Position numbers and translations under genes: made by a program. The notes beneath the pieces are model-generated. The model saw only the letters and a program-made list of their open reading frames with translations, did no database searches and was not told the DNA's origin. A DNA stretch of 10,039 nucleotides from CAJQND01 sp051010055 (GTDB taxonomy: Bacteria; Pseudomonadota; Alphaproteobacteria; Rhizobiales; CAJQND01): the NCBI GenBank assembly GCA_051010055.1, contig JBPCVY010000081.1, positions 1-10,039 of the forward strand. The letters run 5' to 3'. Position 1 is the stretch's first letter, and the number at the start of each line of letters is the position of its first letter. Shown in pieces: positions 1 through 6,145 of this stretch.

Positions 1-83
1 CTGTTGAATTATATTCTTGAGGGAATATCGAAGTTTTGTTAGTGCGCAATACTTGCTGAAACGAATTTATTTCTGAATTTCTT

Positions 84-118
84 GGCGGAATGTGATCCGC
101 CGTGTGGAAGTAAACGTT
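84..118 (+). promoter_or_regulatory. Candidate RpoE-type autoregulatory promoter element
   Basis: TGATCC at 93-98 matches the -35 hexamer I recall for ECF11/RpoE promoters of the Rhodobacter singlet-oxygen regulon. It sits in the right arm of a perfect dyad, GGCGGA (84-89) and TCCGCC (96-101). The only TAA-rich -10 candidate nearby, TAAAC at 111-115, lies just 12 bp after TGATCC, shorter than expected, so this is not a clean match. Autoregulation is usual for rpoE-chrR operons, which is why I keep the call. Alternatively the dyad is an operator for another regulator. Confidence 0.35.
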
Positions 119-140
119 TCGACCTCAAAGCTTAAAAGCG

Positions 141-146
141 GAAGGG
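141..146 (+). promoter_or_regulatory. Ribosome binding site deciding the rpoE start
   Basis: GAAGGG lies 7 nt upstream of the ATG at 154 and is the best Shine-Dalgarno in the region. It favours that start over in-frame ATGs at 175 and 223, although the family homology only begins near the later one. Confidence 0.55.
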
Positions 147-153
147 TCGAGCA

Positions 154-756
154 ATGCAAGGTGCGGTATTGCACATGAATGAATCTCAGGGGTTGCACGG
201 ACGCGCCGGAATTCAGGCTGCAATGGCCTCAAATCTTGATCTTATCTCAGAAAGTCAAGACAAGCAGGCATTCCGAGAGGTTTTTCTGCATTTCGGGCCA
301 CGCCTTAAAAGCTTCATGATGCGCAAGGGAGCAGATGCTGCCCTGGCAGAAGAACTCGTGCAGGAAACCATGCTGACTGTGTGGCGTAAATCGAGCCTTT
401 ACTCCAGCGACAAGGGCACGGTTACAACATGGATTTTCACCATAGCCCGAAATTTGCGCATCGACAGGCTTAGGCGGGAATCTTCCCTGCACTTTACCGA
501 TTTGGAGAATTATGACGCGCCTTCAGAAGATCCTGGCAGCGATGATCAGGTCAATCTGATGCAACAGCAGCAGAAGGTAAGGGACGCGCTGGATGAATTG
601 CCGGAAGAACAACGGCAAATAATCTATATGTCGTATATAATGGGCATGCCCCAAAGTGAAATTTCCGAGCGGCTGGACTTGCCGCTAGGCACGGTTAAAT
701 CCCGCATGCGGCTGGCTTACCGTAAGCTGCGCAAGGGATTGGAAAGTGTGAGATGA
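154..756 (+). CDS. rpoE: ECF RNA polymerase sigma factor, RpoE/ECF11 type
   Basis: This is a group IV sigma factor that directs RNA polymerase to a stress regulon, in relatives of this pair the response to singlet oxygen and organic peroxides. The 200-residue product has region 2 at about 42-109 (including AEELVQETMLTVWRK and TWIFTIARNLRIDRLRR) and region 4 at about 140-197, with the helix-turn-helix SEISERLDLPLGTVKSR. Lys52 and Met56 align with the Lys38/Met42 area that I recall as important for ChrR binding in R. sphaeroides. The first 23 or so residues are an extension not seen in the R. sphaeroides protein; Met24 (ATG at 223) would give a family-length protein, but the Shine-Dalgarno supports 154. 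The stop overlaps the start of chrR by 4 bp, so the two are translationally coupled. The family call is firm; the inducing signal is inferred from the partner. Confidence 0.93.
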   Translation: MQGAVLHMNESQGLHGRAGIQAAMASNLDLISESQDKQAFREVFLHFGPRLKSFMMRKGADAALAEELVQETMLTVWRKSSLYSSDKGTVTTWIFTIARNLRIDRLRRESSLHFTDLENYDAPSEDPGSDDQVNLMQQQQKVRDALDELPEEQRQIIYMSYIMGMPQSEISERLDLPLGTVKSRMRLAYRKLRKGLESVR

Positions 757-1421
757 CTGTCACTCACCACATAGACGAGGCAACTGTTCTCGCATTTGCG
801 GCGGGAACGCTGGATGAATCCGCAAGCGTTATTGTGGCAGCGCACCTGGCTATGTGCGATGGATGCCACAGCAATGTTCGGGAAGCTGAAAAGCTTGGCG
901 CGGTGCTGTTGGGTAATATTCTTCAGGAAGAAATGAGCCCGGCATCTCTGGACGCGATGATGGAACGTATCGAAAGTAGCGCTTTCGATGACGGCGAAGA
1001 TGCTGCGGCGCACGAAACGGACGAGAAGGCGCACTATAATGTTCCGCGTCCATTGGCTCGGCACATGGACTGGCCACTGGAAGAGGTTCCCTGGCGGCGC
1101 GTTGCGCCCGGCATATCGGTTTGTGAACTTTCCCTCTCGAAAGCAGCTTTAGGCACGCTCAAACTCGTGCGCGTCGCTGCCGCCAAGAAAATTCCAGCCC
1201 ACGGCCACAAGGGCAGTGAAAAAACGCTGGTGTTGAAAGGCTGGTTCAAGGACGAAAACGGGAAATTTGCTGCGGGCGATATTTCAGAAATGGATTCAGA
1301 TGCCGAACACACACTGGTAGTTGGCGATGAGGAAGATTGCATTTGCGCTGTCGCAATCGAGGGGCAAATGCAGTTCAAGGGCCTTGTTGGCCGCATTATG
1401 CAACCGTTTGTGGGCATTTAA
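753..1421 (+). CDS. chrR: Anti-sigma factor ChrR (zinc ASD plus cupin)
   Basis: It binds and silences RpoE in the cytoplasm until singlet oxygen or an organic hydroperoxide triggers release. The 222-residue protein has an N-terminal zinc anti-sigma domain with His6, His31, Cys35 and Cys38 (HLAMCDGC), the same numbering I recall for the four zinc ligands of R. sphaeroides ChrR. A linker (about 80-105) leads to a cupin, ChrR-like domain with His150, His152, Glu156 (HGHKGSEKTLVLKG) and His186, which match the R. sphaeroides cupin metal ligands shifted by nine residues. All key residues are intact, so both zinc sites should be functional. A Shine-Dalgarno (GGAAAG, 741-746) lies 6 nt before the ATG. 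There is no membrane segment, which fits a soluble anti-sigma factor. This gene is what identifies the neighbouring sigma factor as ECF11. Confidence 0.95.
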   Translation: MTVTHHIDEATVLAFAAGTLDESASVIVAAHLAMCDGCHSNVREAEKLGAVLLGNILQEEMSPASLDAMMERIESSAFDDGEDAAAHETDEKAHYNVPRPLARHMDWPLEEVPWRRVAPGISVCELSLSKAALGTLKLVRVAAAKKIPAHGHKGSEKTLVLKGWFKDENGKFAAGDISEMDSDAEHTLVVGDEEDCICAVAIEGQMQFKGLVGRIMQPFVGI

Positions 1422-1445
1422 GCCCCAACTTCCACCTTCATTTTG

Positions 1446-2207
1446 ATGGCTGAAAGAGAACCATGGCGAACGGTTTGGATTACCGGCGCAAGCACCGGTC
1501 TTGGCCGGGAGATGGCGGTGCAGTTGGCCCGGCATGGCGTAAAAGTTGCGGTTTCGGCGCGCTCTGAAGAAAAGCTGAAATCATTGGCGAAAGAGGTGGC
1601 GAACGTTTTCCCCTATCCGCTTAATGTGACGGATGTTTCATCGCTGGAACAAGCGGTTCAGGATATTGAGAAAAATCTCGGGCCAATCGATTTGGCGGTT
1701 TTCAACGCGGGCACCTATGAGCCGCAACCTGCAGAGCAGATGGATCATGCAAGCTTTCATCACATCATGGCAGTGAACTATTCAGGCGCCGTTAGTGGGG
1801 TTATTGCGGTTCTGGGGCCCATGCGAAACCGCGCCGCCGGTCATATCGCGATAGTTGCTTCTGTTGCCGGATACCGGGGCCTACCCAATGCGGGCGCCTA
1901 TGGCTCAACCAAAGCTGCGCTTATCAATTTTGCCGAGTCCATCAAGACGGAAATTGAACGGGACGGGATAATCACCAGCGTTATCAATCCGGGTTTCATT
2001 GATACGCCGATGACGCAAAAGAATGATTTCCCCATGCCGTTCCTGATGGATGTCGAGCAGGCAGCAAAGACGACAATCGCCGGCTTGCGGGCTGGAAAGT
2101 TTGAAGTTGCCTACCCGATGAAGCTGGTTCTGATTTTGAAGCTGATGCGCATCTTGCCCTACTGGCTTTATTTCGCGCTGATTGAGAGGTTTGTCCTGAG
2201 AAAATGA
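1446..2207 (+). CDS. Short-chain dehydrogenase/reductase (SDR) of the RpoE-ChrR cluster
   Basis: This classical SDR of about 253 residues is an NAD(P)-dependent oxidoreductase. The cofactor motif TGASTGLG is at residues 13-20 and NAG at 87-89. The catalytic set is complete: Asn111, Ser139, Tyr152 and Lys156 (YGSTK). A hydrophobic C-terminal stretch (about 221-245) might touch the membrane. I chose ATG 1446; a TTG three bases earlier is in frame but not needed, and there is no convincing Shine-Dalgarno. The gene begins 24 bp after chrR on the same strand and overlaps the next gene by 4 bp, so it is probably co-transcribed with the sigma factor. SDRs are regular members of RpoE/ChrR clusters that also encode lipid-modifying enzymes, so a fatty acyl or lipid-peroxide-derived carbonyl is a plausible substrate. 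The actual substrate cannot be read from the sequence. Confidence 0.88.
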   Translation: MAEREPWRTVWITGASTGLGREMAVQLARHGVKVAVSARSEEKLKSLAKEVANVFPYPLNVTDVSSLEQAVQDIEKNLGPIDLAVFNAGTYEPQPAEQMDHASFHHIMAVNYSGAVSGVIAVLGPMRNRAAGHIAIVASVAGYRGLPNAGAYGSTKAALINFAESIKTEIERDGIITSVINPGFIDTPMTQKNDFPMPFLMDVEQAAKTTIAGLRAGKFEVAYPMKLVLILKLMRILPYWLYFALIERFVLRK

Positions 2208-2665
2208 CACCGGAAAAATTCGACCTCGCCGAACAGAGATACATCAACGCCATACAAAACCTGTCGCGGGAAAAACTCGATGGATTCTTTGAGCTGACTG
2301 CCGCGGACATTGAATTTCGCGACCCGTTCAACCACACACGCGGGCGCGAACCGATGCGGGAAATCTTCGAGGACATGTTTGAAAAGTTAGACCCGGTGTC
2401 GTTTGAAATTCTCGAACATGTAAGCGATCACGAGCGGGGACTGGTTTTCATGTACTGGATATTCCGCGCCGGCAACAAACTGACCGGCCCCATGGAATTT
2501 GCCGGTATGAGCCGGGTGCACCTGAACGCAGAAGGCAAGGTGGACGCCCATCTAGATTTTTGGGATGCAGCATCAGAGCTATATGAAAAGGTGCCGGTTA
2601 TGGGCAGCGTTCTGCGGGCTATGAAGTCGCGCCTGCGGGTGGAAGAGGGGCAAATCACCAACTAG
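2204..2665 (+). CDS. NTF2/SnoaL-like small protein
   Basis: The 153-residue protein has the pattern of the NTF2-like cone fold (SnoaL_2 group). A helical N-terminus is followed by an early acidic motif (EFRDPFNHTRG, about 42-52), alternating strands, and the C-terminal-strand motif AHLDFWDAA. The family includes ketosteroid-isomerase-type enzymes and pure ligand-binding proteins; the Asp in FRDPF and the HLDFWD strand line the pocket in relatives. It overlaps the SDR stop by 4 bp, and SDR plus SnoaL-like pairs recur in RpoE/ChrR regulons, where a role in handling modified or oxidised lipid is plausible but unproven. The Shine-Dalgarno is weak, so translation is likely coupled. Its stop is only 15 bp from the stop of the convergent methyltransferase gene. 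Confidence 0.8.
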   Translation: MTPEKFDLAEQRYINAIQNLSREKLDGFFELTAADIEFRDPFNHTRGREPMREIFEDMFEKLDPVSFEILEHVSDHERGLVFMYWIFRAGNKLTGPMEFAGMSRVHLNAEGKVDAHLDFWDAASELYEKVPVMGSVLRAMKSRLRVEEGQITN

Positions 2666-2680
2666 GGCAACGGTTCTGCG
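2666..2680. other. 15-bp tail-to-tail gap between convergent operons
   Basis: The TAG of the NTF2-like gene ends at 2665 and the stop of the methyltransferase gene begins at 2681 on the other strand. No hairpin with a T-run lies in the gap or just beside it. Transcripts from both sides therefore probably read into the opposing gene, unless termination is Rho-dependent. Confidence 0.75.
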
Positions 2681-3910
2681 TCACTCTTGCGGCCGGGTGA
2701 ACCGGTAAATGCCCACATCAAGAACCCTTTCCTCAAAGCCCGCCTCGCAATAGGCGAGGTAATAGCGCCACATGCGCCGGAAACGGGCATCAAAGCCGAG
2801 CTTTTCGATGTTCTCCCAGTTTTCATCAAACCGCTCACGCCAAAGTTTCAGTGTGTGAGCATAACTTTTTCCAAATGTAGCGGCTGTTTCGGTTTCAAGG
2901 CCAGCTTGTGCTGCCTGTTCGGCCAAGATGGTCTTGGTAGGAAGCATTCCGCCGGGGAAAATGTAGCGCTGGATAAAGTCCACTTTTCGCCTGTATGTGC
3001 TGAATTGCTCTTCAGCGATGGTAATTGCCTGCACGGCGGCGCTTGCTCCAGGCTTGAGGCGCTCGCGCACGATCAGAAAGAAGTCGTGCCAGTGTTCTTC
3101 TCCCACCGCCTCAATCATTTCAATTGAGGCGATGGCATCATACTGCCCTTCTGTATGGCGGTAATCGCACAGTTCAAAGCGCGCCTTTCTGCCGTCTACG
3201 CGCTCGCGGCTGTAGGCGAGTTGTTCCTGCGACAGGGTAATGCCCGTCACATGTGCGGGTGTGTGTTCGGTGGCATACTCTGCAAACCCGCCCCATCCGC
3301 ATCCAATTTCCAAAATGCGGCCTCCGGCTTCCACATTAAGAGCATCAATCACCGCCTTGTACTTTGCATCTTGGGCTGCGGGGAGCGTTGGGCTTTCTTG
3401 CGAAAACAATCCTGATGAATAGGTCATCCCATCATCAAGCCATGTGGCGTAGAAATCATTGCCCAAATCGTAGTGGGCTTCGATGTTTTGTTTTGAGCGT
3501 GCGGGTGAATTGCGCCGTGTTGCGTGCCAGAGCTTATCGCCTGCGCGCACTTTGAACATGGCGCGCACCTTCGGATTAGCCAAGAGCTTTGCGCGATTGA
3601 GGATGAAAAACCTGATAAGGCTAACAAGGTCAGGGCATTCCACATCACCGGCCACATAGCTTTCCGCAAAGCCAATTGAAGCGCGCTTTATTGAATTGCG
3701 GATTACCCGGTAATTGTTGAGCTGCAAAACCGCGTGAGGTTGTGCGTTGGGCGTTCCAAGAAAGGCGCGCTTTCCGTTGGGGAAAATTATGGTCAGCGAG
3801 CCGACGACGGCGTGCGGAAGCAGGGTGCGGCCGGCCCGTTCGACAAAAGTTGCAACGGCGCCGGCGTGGCGGCGCACTGCGGTGCCATTAGCACCTTGTA
3901 CATCACTCAT
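2681..3910 (-). CDS. Cyclopropane-fatty-acid-synthase-family SAM methyltransferase, probably UfaM-like
   Basis: This 409-residue protein belongs to the family that transfers a methyl(ene) group from S-adenosylmethionine to double bonds of phospholipid acyl chains. Visible motifs are AHYDLGNDFYATWLDDGMTYSSG (quoted in part), the SAM loop LEIGCGWGG, GITLSQEQL, SIEMIEAVGEEHW and FIQRYIFPGGMLPT. Glu267 and the late Tyr (SYAHTLKLW) of the active site are kept. The position of E. coli Cys139 is Ser166, and the position of bicarbonate-site His266 is Gln294 (VQAITI). The Gln form is what I recall from relatives that make methyl- or methylene-branched chains (BfaB-like), so a UfaM-like methylation is more likely than cyclopropane synthesis. 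It is the last gene of a three-gene operon and overlaps the DUF1365 gene by 4 bp, with AGGAA about 11 nt upstream. The family call is firm; the product type is inference. Confidence 0.92.
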   Translation of the reverse strand: MSDVQGANGTAVRRHAGAVATFVERAGRTLLPHAVVGSLTIIFPNGKRAFLGTPNAQPHAVLQLNNYRVIRNSIKRASIGFAESYVAGDVECPDLVSLIRFFILNRAKLLANPKVRAMFKVRAGDKLWHATRRNSPARSKQNIEAHYDLGNDFYATWLDDGMTYSSGLFSQESPTLPAAQDAKYKAVIDALNVEAGGRILEIGCGWGGFAEYATEHTPAHVTGITLSQEQLAYSRERVDGRKARFELCDYRHTEGQYDAIASIEMIEAVGEEHWHDFFLIVRERLKPGASAAVQAITIAEEQFSTYRRKVDFIQRYIFPGGMLPTKTILAEQAAQAGLETETAATFGKSYAHTLKLWRERFDENWENIEKLGFDARFRRMWRYYLAYCEAGFEERVLDVGIYRFTRPQE

Positions 3911-4716
3911 GCGGGGGTTTTTCCTGAATTGCGGGAAGATGTGGTGTCGATCGGGGAATAATCTGCCGCGGGTTCGCGCGACTTAATGCGCAAGCCCTTT
4001 AGCCAAAGTTTAAGGGCCTCGAAGTGGATGCTGGCGATCACTTTGTACGTTTGCAAGGGAAACCGGAGCATGGACATAAGCAAGAACCTGTCAGTCAATT
4101 CTTCACGCGCACCAGCAAAGTATGCCTTGAAAAACGGGCCATCGCGGCCGCGCAGCGAAACGCCAACACACATGTGCTCATCCGGCCGGGTTATGCGGAA
4201 GCCATATTCGCCCTCGGTATCATTGAACGGTGAGACATAAAGCTCCTTGCGGCAGCTTTGCGCAATAACATCATTGGCGGTGTCTTCGGGAGATACCGGA
4301 ACCACATAAGCTTTGCGCCCGCCGAATGTGTTGTTGACCTCGTAGATAACGGCCTGGATGCCGCCTGCGCCGTCCATCGCCAGATAAACGGTCAGTGGAT
4401 TGAAAACATAGCCAAGCACACGCGGATAACAGAGCATCATAATCTTCTTGATATCTCGTTCGGCGGTCAGATGTCCGAGCAAGCCGCGCACGTGCGTTGA
4501 AATTGCGGTGCCATCGCCCGGGCCATGATCGCTGTCATATAGGGAAAACAGATTGAAACCGTTGTGAGAGAAAAATCTCAAGTTTCGCGATGTTTCCTCC
4601 AGTCGATCCACATCCAGAAGCAGGGTGAACACCCGGTATTTCAGGGCATGAATAACGGGATGAAGGCGTTTGTGAACGACAGAGCCCGTGTAGGCAGATA
4701 TGGCCGGCAAACTCAT
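3907..4716 (-). CDS. DUF1365 protein (COG3496)
   Basis: The 269-residue protein has the DUF1365 hallmarks: an N-terminal VVHKRLHPVIHALKYR segment (about 13-28), YVFNPLTVYLAMD, a YEVNNTFGGRKAY stretch, and a VSPFNDTEGEYGFRI motif. Biochemistry of the family is poorly known. It is nearly always encoded between a COG2907 flavoprotein and a Cfa-like methyltransferase, as here, which points to a role in processing the methylated acyl chain, possibly in the furan fatty acid route. In the motif usually starting with His before VSPF, a Tyr is present here. A strong Shine-Dalgarno (GGAGG, 4728-4724) sits 7 nt before the ATG, inside the upstream gene. It overlaps both neighbours by 4 bp. I see no clear membrane segment. 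Confidence 0.88.
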   Translation of the reverse strand: MSLPAISAYTGSVVHKRLHPVIHALKYRVFTLLLDVDRLEETSRNLRFFSHNGFNLFSLYDSDHGPGDGTAISTHVRGLLGHLTAERDIKKIMMLCYPRVLGYVFNPLTVYLAMDGAGGIQAVIYEVNNTFGGRKAYVVPVSPEDTANDVIAQSCRKELYVSPFNDTEGEYGFRITRPDEHMCVGVSLRGRDGPFFKAYFAGAREELTDRFLLMSMLRFPLQTYKVIASIHFEALKLWLKGLRIKSREPAADYSPIDTTSSRNSGKTPA

Positions 4717-6074
4717 TCCGCAGCCTCCAGGAGCCCGCCTTCCTTCGCTGGCTTCGTTACTGGAATCCGGCTTGAGGGATTATCCAGGCTCCACGGACGC
4801 GGCACACCCGCAATCTGTTCTGCAACTGCAAGACCTGCCTGAAGCCCGTCTTCATGAAACCCTGCGCCGAACCAGGCTCCGCAGAACCATGTGTTTTTCT
4901 CCCCTTGCAGCGACCAAAGATTCTTCTGGGCCCTAAGAGCGCCTGCATCGAAAACCGGATGGCGGTAGGCGAACTTGCCGATAAGGTTGCTTCGGCCAAT
5001 CGGTCTTGCCGGATTGAGGGTGACGAAAATGTTCTTGTCGGTGCGTAAATTTTGCAGGGCGTTCATCCAGTAAGTGAGGGATGGCCCTGCGCCCGTCCCG
5101 CTTCCTTTGTGGAGATAATTCCAGCTTGCCCACGCGCTGCGCCGCTTGGGCATCATTGATCTGTCCGTATGAAGCACAGCTGCGTTGGGCGCATAATCTA
5201 TTGCGCCCAGCAAAGCGCGCTCGCTGTGGCTTGGATCATCTAGCAGGAACAGCGCATCGTCGCAGTGGCAGGCAAAGACAATGTGATCGAACAGTTCTGC
5301 CTCACATCCGGCAGTTTTAACCTGGATGCTGTCACGGCCTCGATGAACCGATGTCACCGCTGTGTTCATCCTCACCTCAGCGGGCGTGTCATTCAAGATT
5401 TGCCGTACATATGCGCGCGAACCACCGGACACGGTGCGCCATTTCGGGCGGTTTGAGATTTTCAGCAGTCCATGATTTTCAAAGAATTCGACAAAGGCCC
5501 GCGCCGGCATTTTCAACACGTCTGCTTCCGGCGATGACCATATGCACGCGCCCATGGGAACAATGTGCCGTTCAATGAATGCGCGCGAGTAATCGCCATT
5601 TTTCAGCAGTTCATCAAGGGTGCAGGTGTCTTCCCGTTCACTGATGCTGCTTGCGGCGGTTCTGAAAAAGCGCACAATATCGGCAATCATTTTCCAGTGC
5701 GCGGCGTTGAAGAAATTCGATCTTTGCGCAAACAAGCCGCTTGCACGGGTGCCGGAATATTCATAGGCGCCGCCGCCAAACGATACTGAAAATGTCATCG
5801 AAGACAGCTCGGTTGGAACATCGAGGTGGCGGAACAGGGCCGTCAAGTTCGGGTAAGTGGCCTCATTGTAGACAATAAAGCCCGTGTCGACGGGAACCGT
5901 TCCTTCAGGGGTTGCAACGTCAACCGTATTGGAATGGCCGCCAAGGCGGTTATCGGCTTCAAAAAGCGTAACATCGCAGCTCTTGGAGAGCAGCCAGGAA
6001 GCTGACAGGCCGGAAACGCCCGAGCCGATGACGGCGATTTTTTCTCGACGATTTTTCAACCCAGACCCCGGCAT
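4713..6074 (-). CDS. NAD/FAD-binding amine-oxidase-family protein (COG2907)
   Basis: This 453-residue flavoprotein has an N-terminal Rossmann motif, GSGVSG, at 17-22, the acidic residue ending strand 2 (Glu39) and the following GGH (45-47). The C-terminal FAD signature CGAWFGAGFHEDGLQAG is at about 398-414. This matches the predicted NAD/FAD-binding COG2907 group of the amino-oxidase superfamily, which also contains carotenoid-type desaturases. As first gene of the operon with DUF1365 and the Cfa-like methyltransferase, it is a candidate for desaturating or oxidising the methylated phospholipid acyl chain, a step done by UfaD or UfaO in R. sphaeroides; I cannot say which one it matches. The ATG at 6074 has no Shine-Dalgarno. 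It follows the response regulator gene by 71 bp on the same strand. Confidence 0.88.
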   Translation of the reverse strand: MPGSGLKNRREKIAVIGSGVSGLSASWLLSKSCDVTLFEADNRLGGHSNTVDVATPEGTVPVDTGFIVYNEATYPNLTALFRHLDVPTELSSMTFSVSFGGGAYEYSGTRASGLFAQRSNFFNAAHWKMIADIVRFFRTAASSISEREDTCTLDELLKNGDYSRAFIERHIVPMGACIWSSPEADVLKMPARAFVEFFENHGLLKISNRPKWRTVSGGSRAYVRQILNDTPAEVRMNTAVTSVHRGRDSIQVKTAGCEAELFDHIVFACHCDDALFLLDDPSHSERALLGAIDYAPNAAVLHTDRSMMPKRRSAWASWNYLHKGSGTGAGPSLTYWMNALQNLRTDKNIFVTLNPARPIGRSNLIGKFAYRHPVFDAGALRAQKNLWSLQGEKNTWFCGAWFGAGFHEDGLQAGLAVAEQIAGVPRPWSLDNPSSRIPVTKPAKEGGLLEAAE

Positions 6075-6145
6075 TCATCAGCACAACGATTATTCTTACG
6101 CAAGCAACGGCGCACCGGATTTGCGGGAGGGGGATTCAATTTGGC
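6075..6145 (-). promoter_or_regulatory. Intergenic region with candidate promoter of the lipid operon
   Basis: On the minus strand, AAATCC (6122-6117), an 18-bp spacer and TAAGA (6098-6094) resemble an RpoE-type promoter; the -35 matches TGATCC in four of six bases and the -10 matches the TAAGA I recall. Transcription from it would leave a leader of only a dozen or so bases before the ATG at 6074, and no Shine-Dalgarno is present. No terminator hairpin with a T-run is visible after the response regulator gene, so read-through from upstream is also possible. Confidence 0.3.

Larger units (their letters stand above)
1..153 (+). other. Gene-free leader upstream of the ECF sigma operon
   Basis: No coding region is supported in these 153 bases. 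The first 80 or so are AT-rich compared with the genes that follow. Two perfect 6-bp inverted repeats with 6-nt loops are visible, at 11-28 and 84-101; the second contains a TGATCC hexamer. A purine-rich Shine-Dalgarno (GAAGGG, 141-146) precedes the sigma gene. I see no terminator hairpin with a T-run for an upstream gene. Confidence 0.6.

Noticed and set aside
87..118. EcfG-type general stress promoter (GGAAC and CGTT) ahead of rpoE
   Set aside because: GGAAT (87-91) and CGTT (115-118) are 23 bp apart, too far for this promoter class, and the -35 has a mismatch.
1443..1445. TTG start for the SDR
   Set aside because: It directly precedes an ATG in frame, and TTG offers no better ribosome binding context.
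2687..3127. + strand open frame of 146 codons after the NTF2-like gene
   Set aside because: Antisense to the C-terminal half of the methyltransferase, where SAM-family motifs prove the minus-strand frame.
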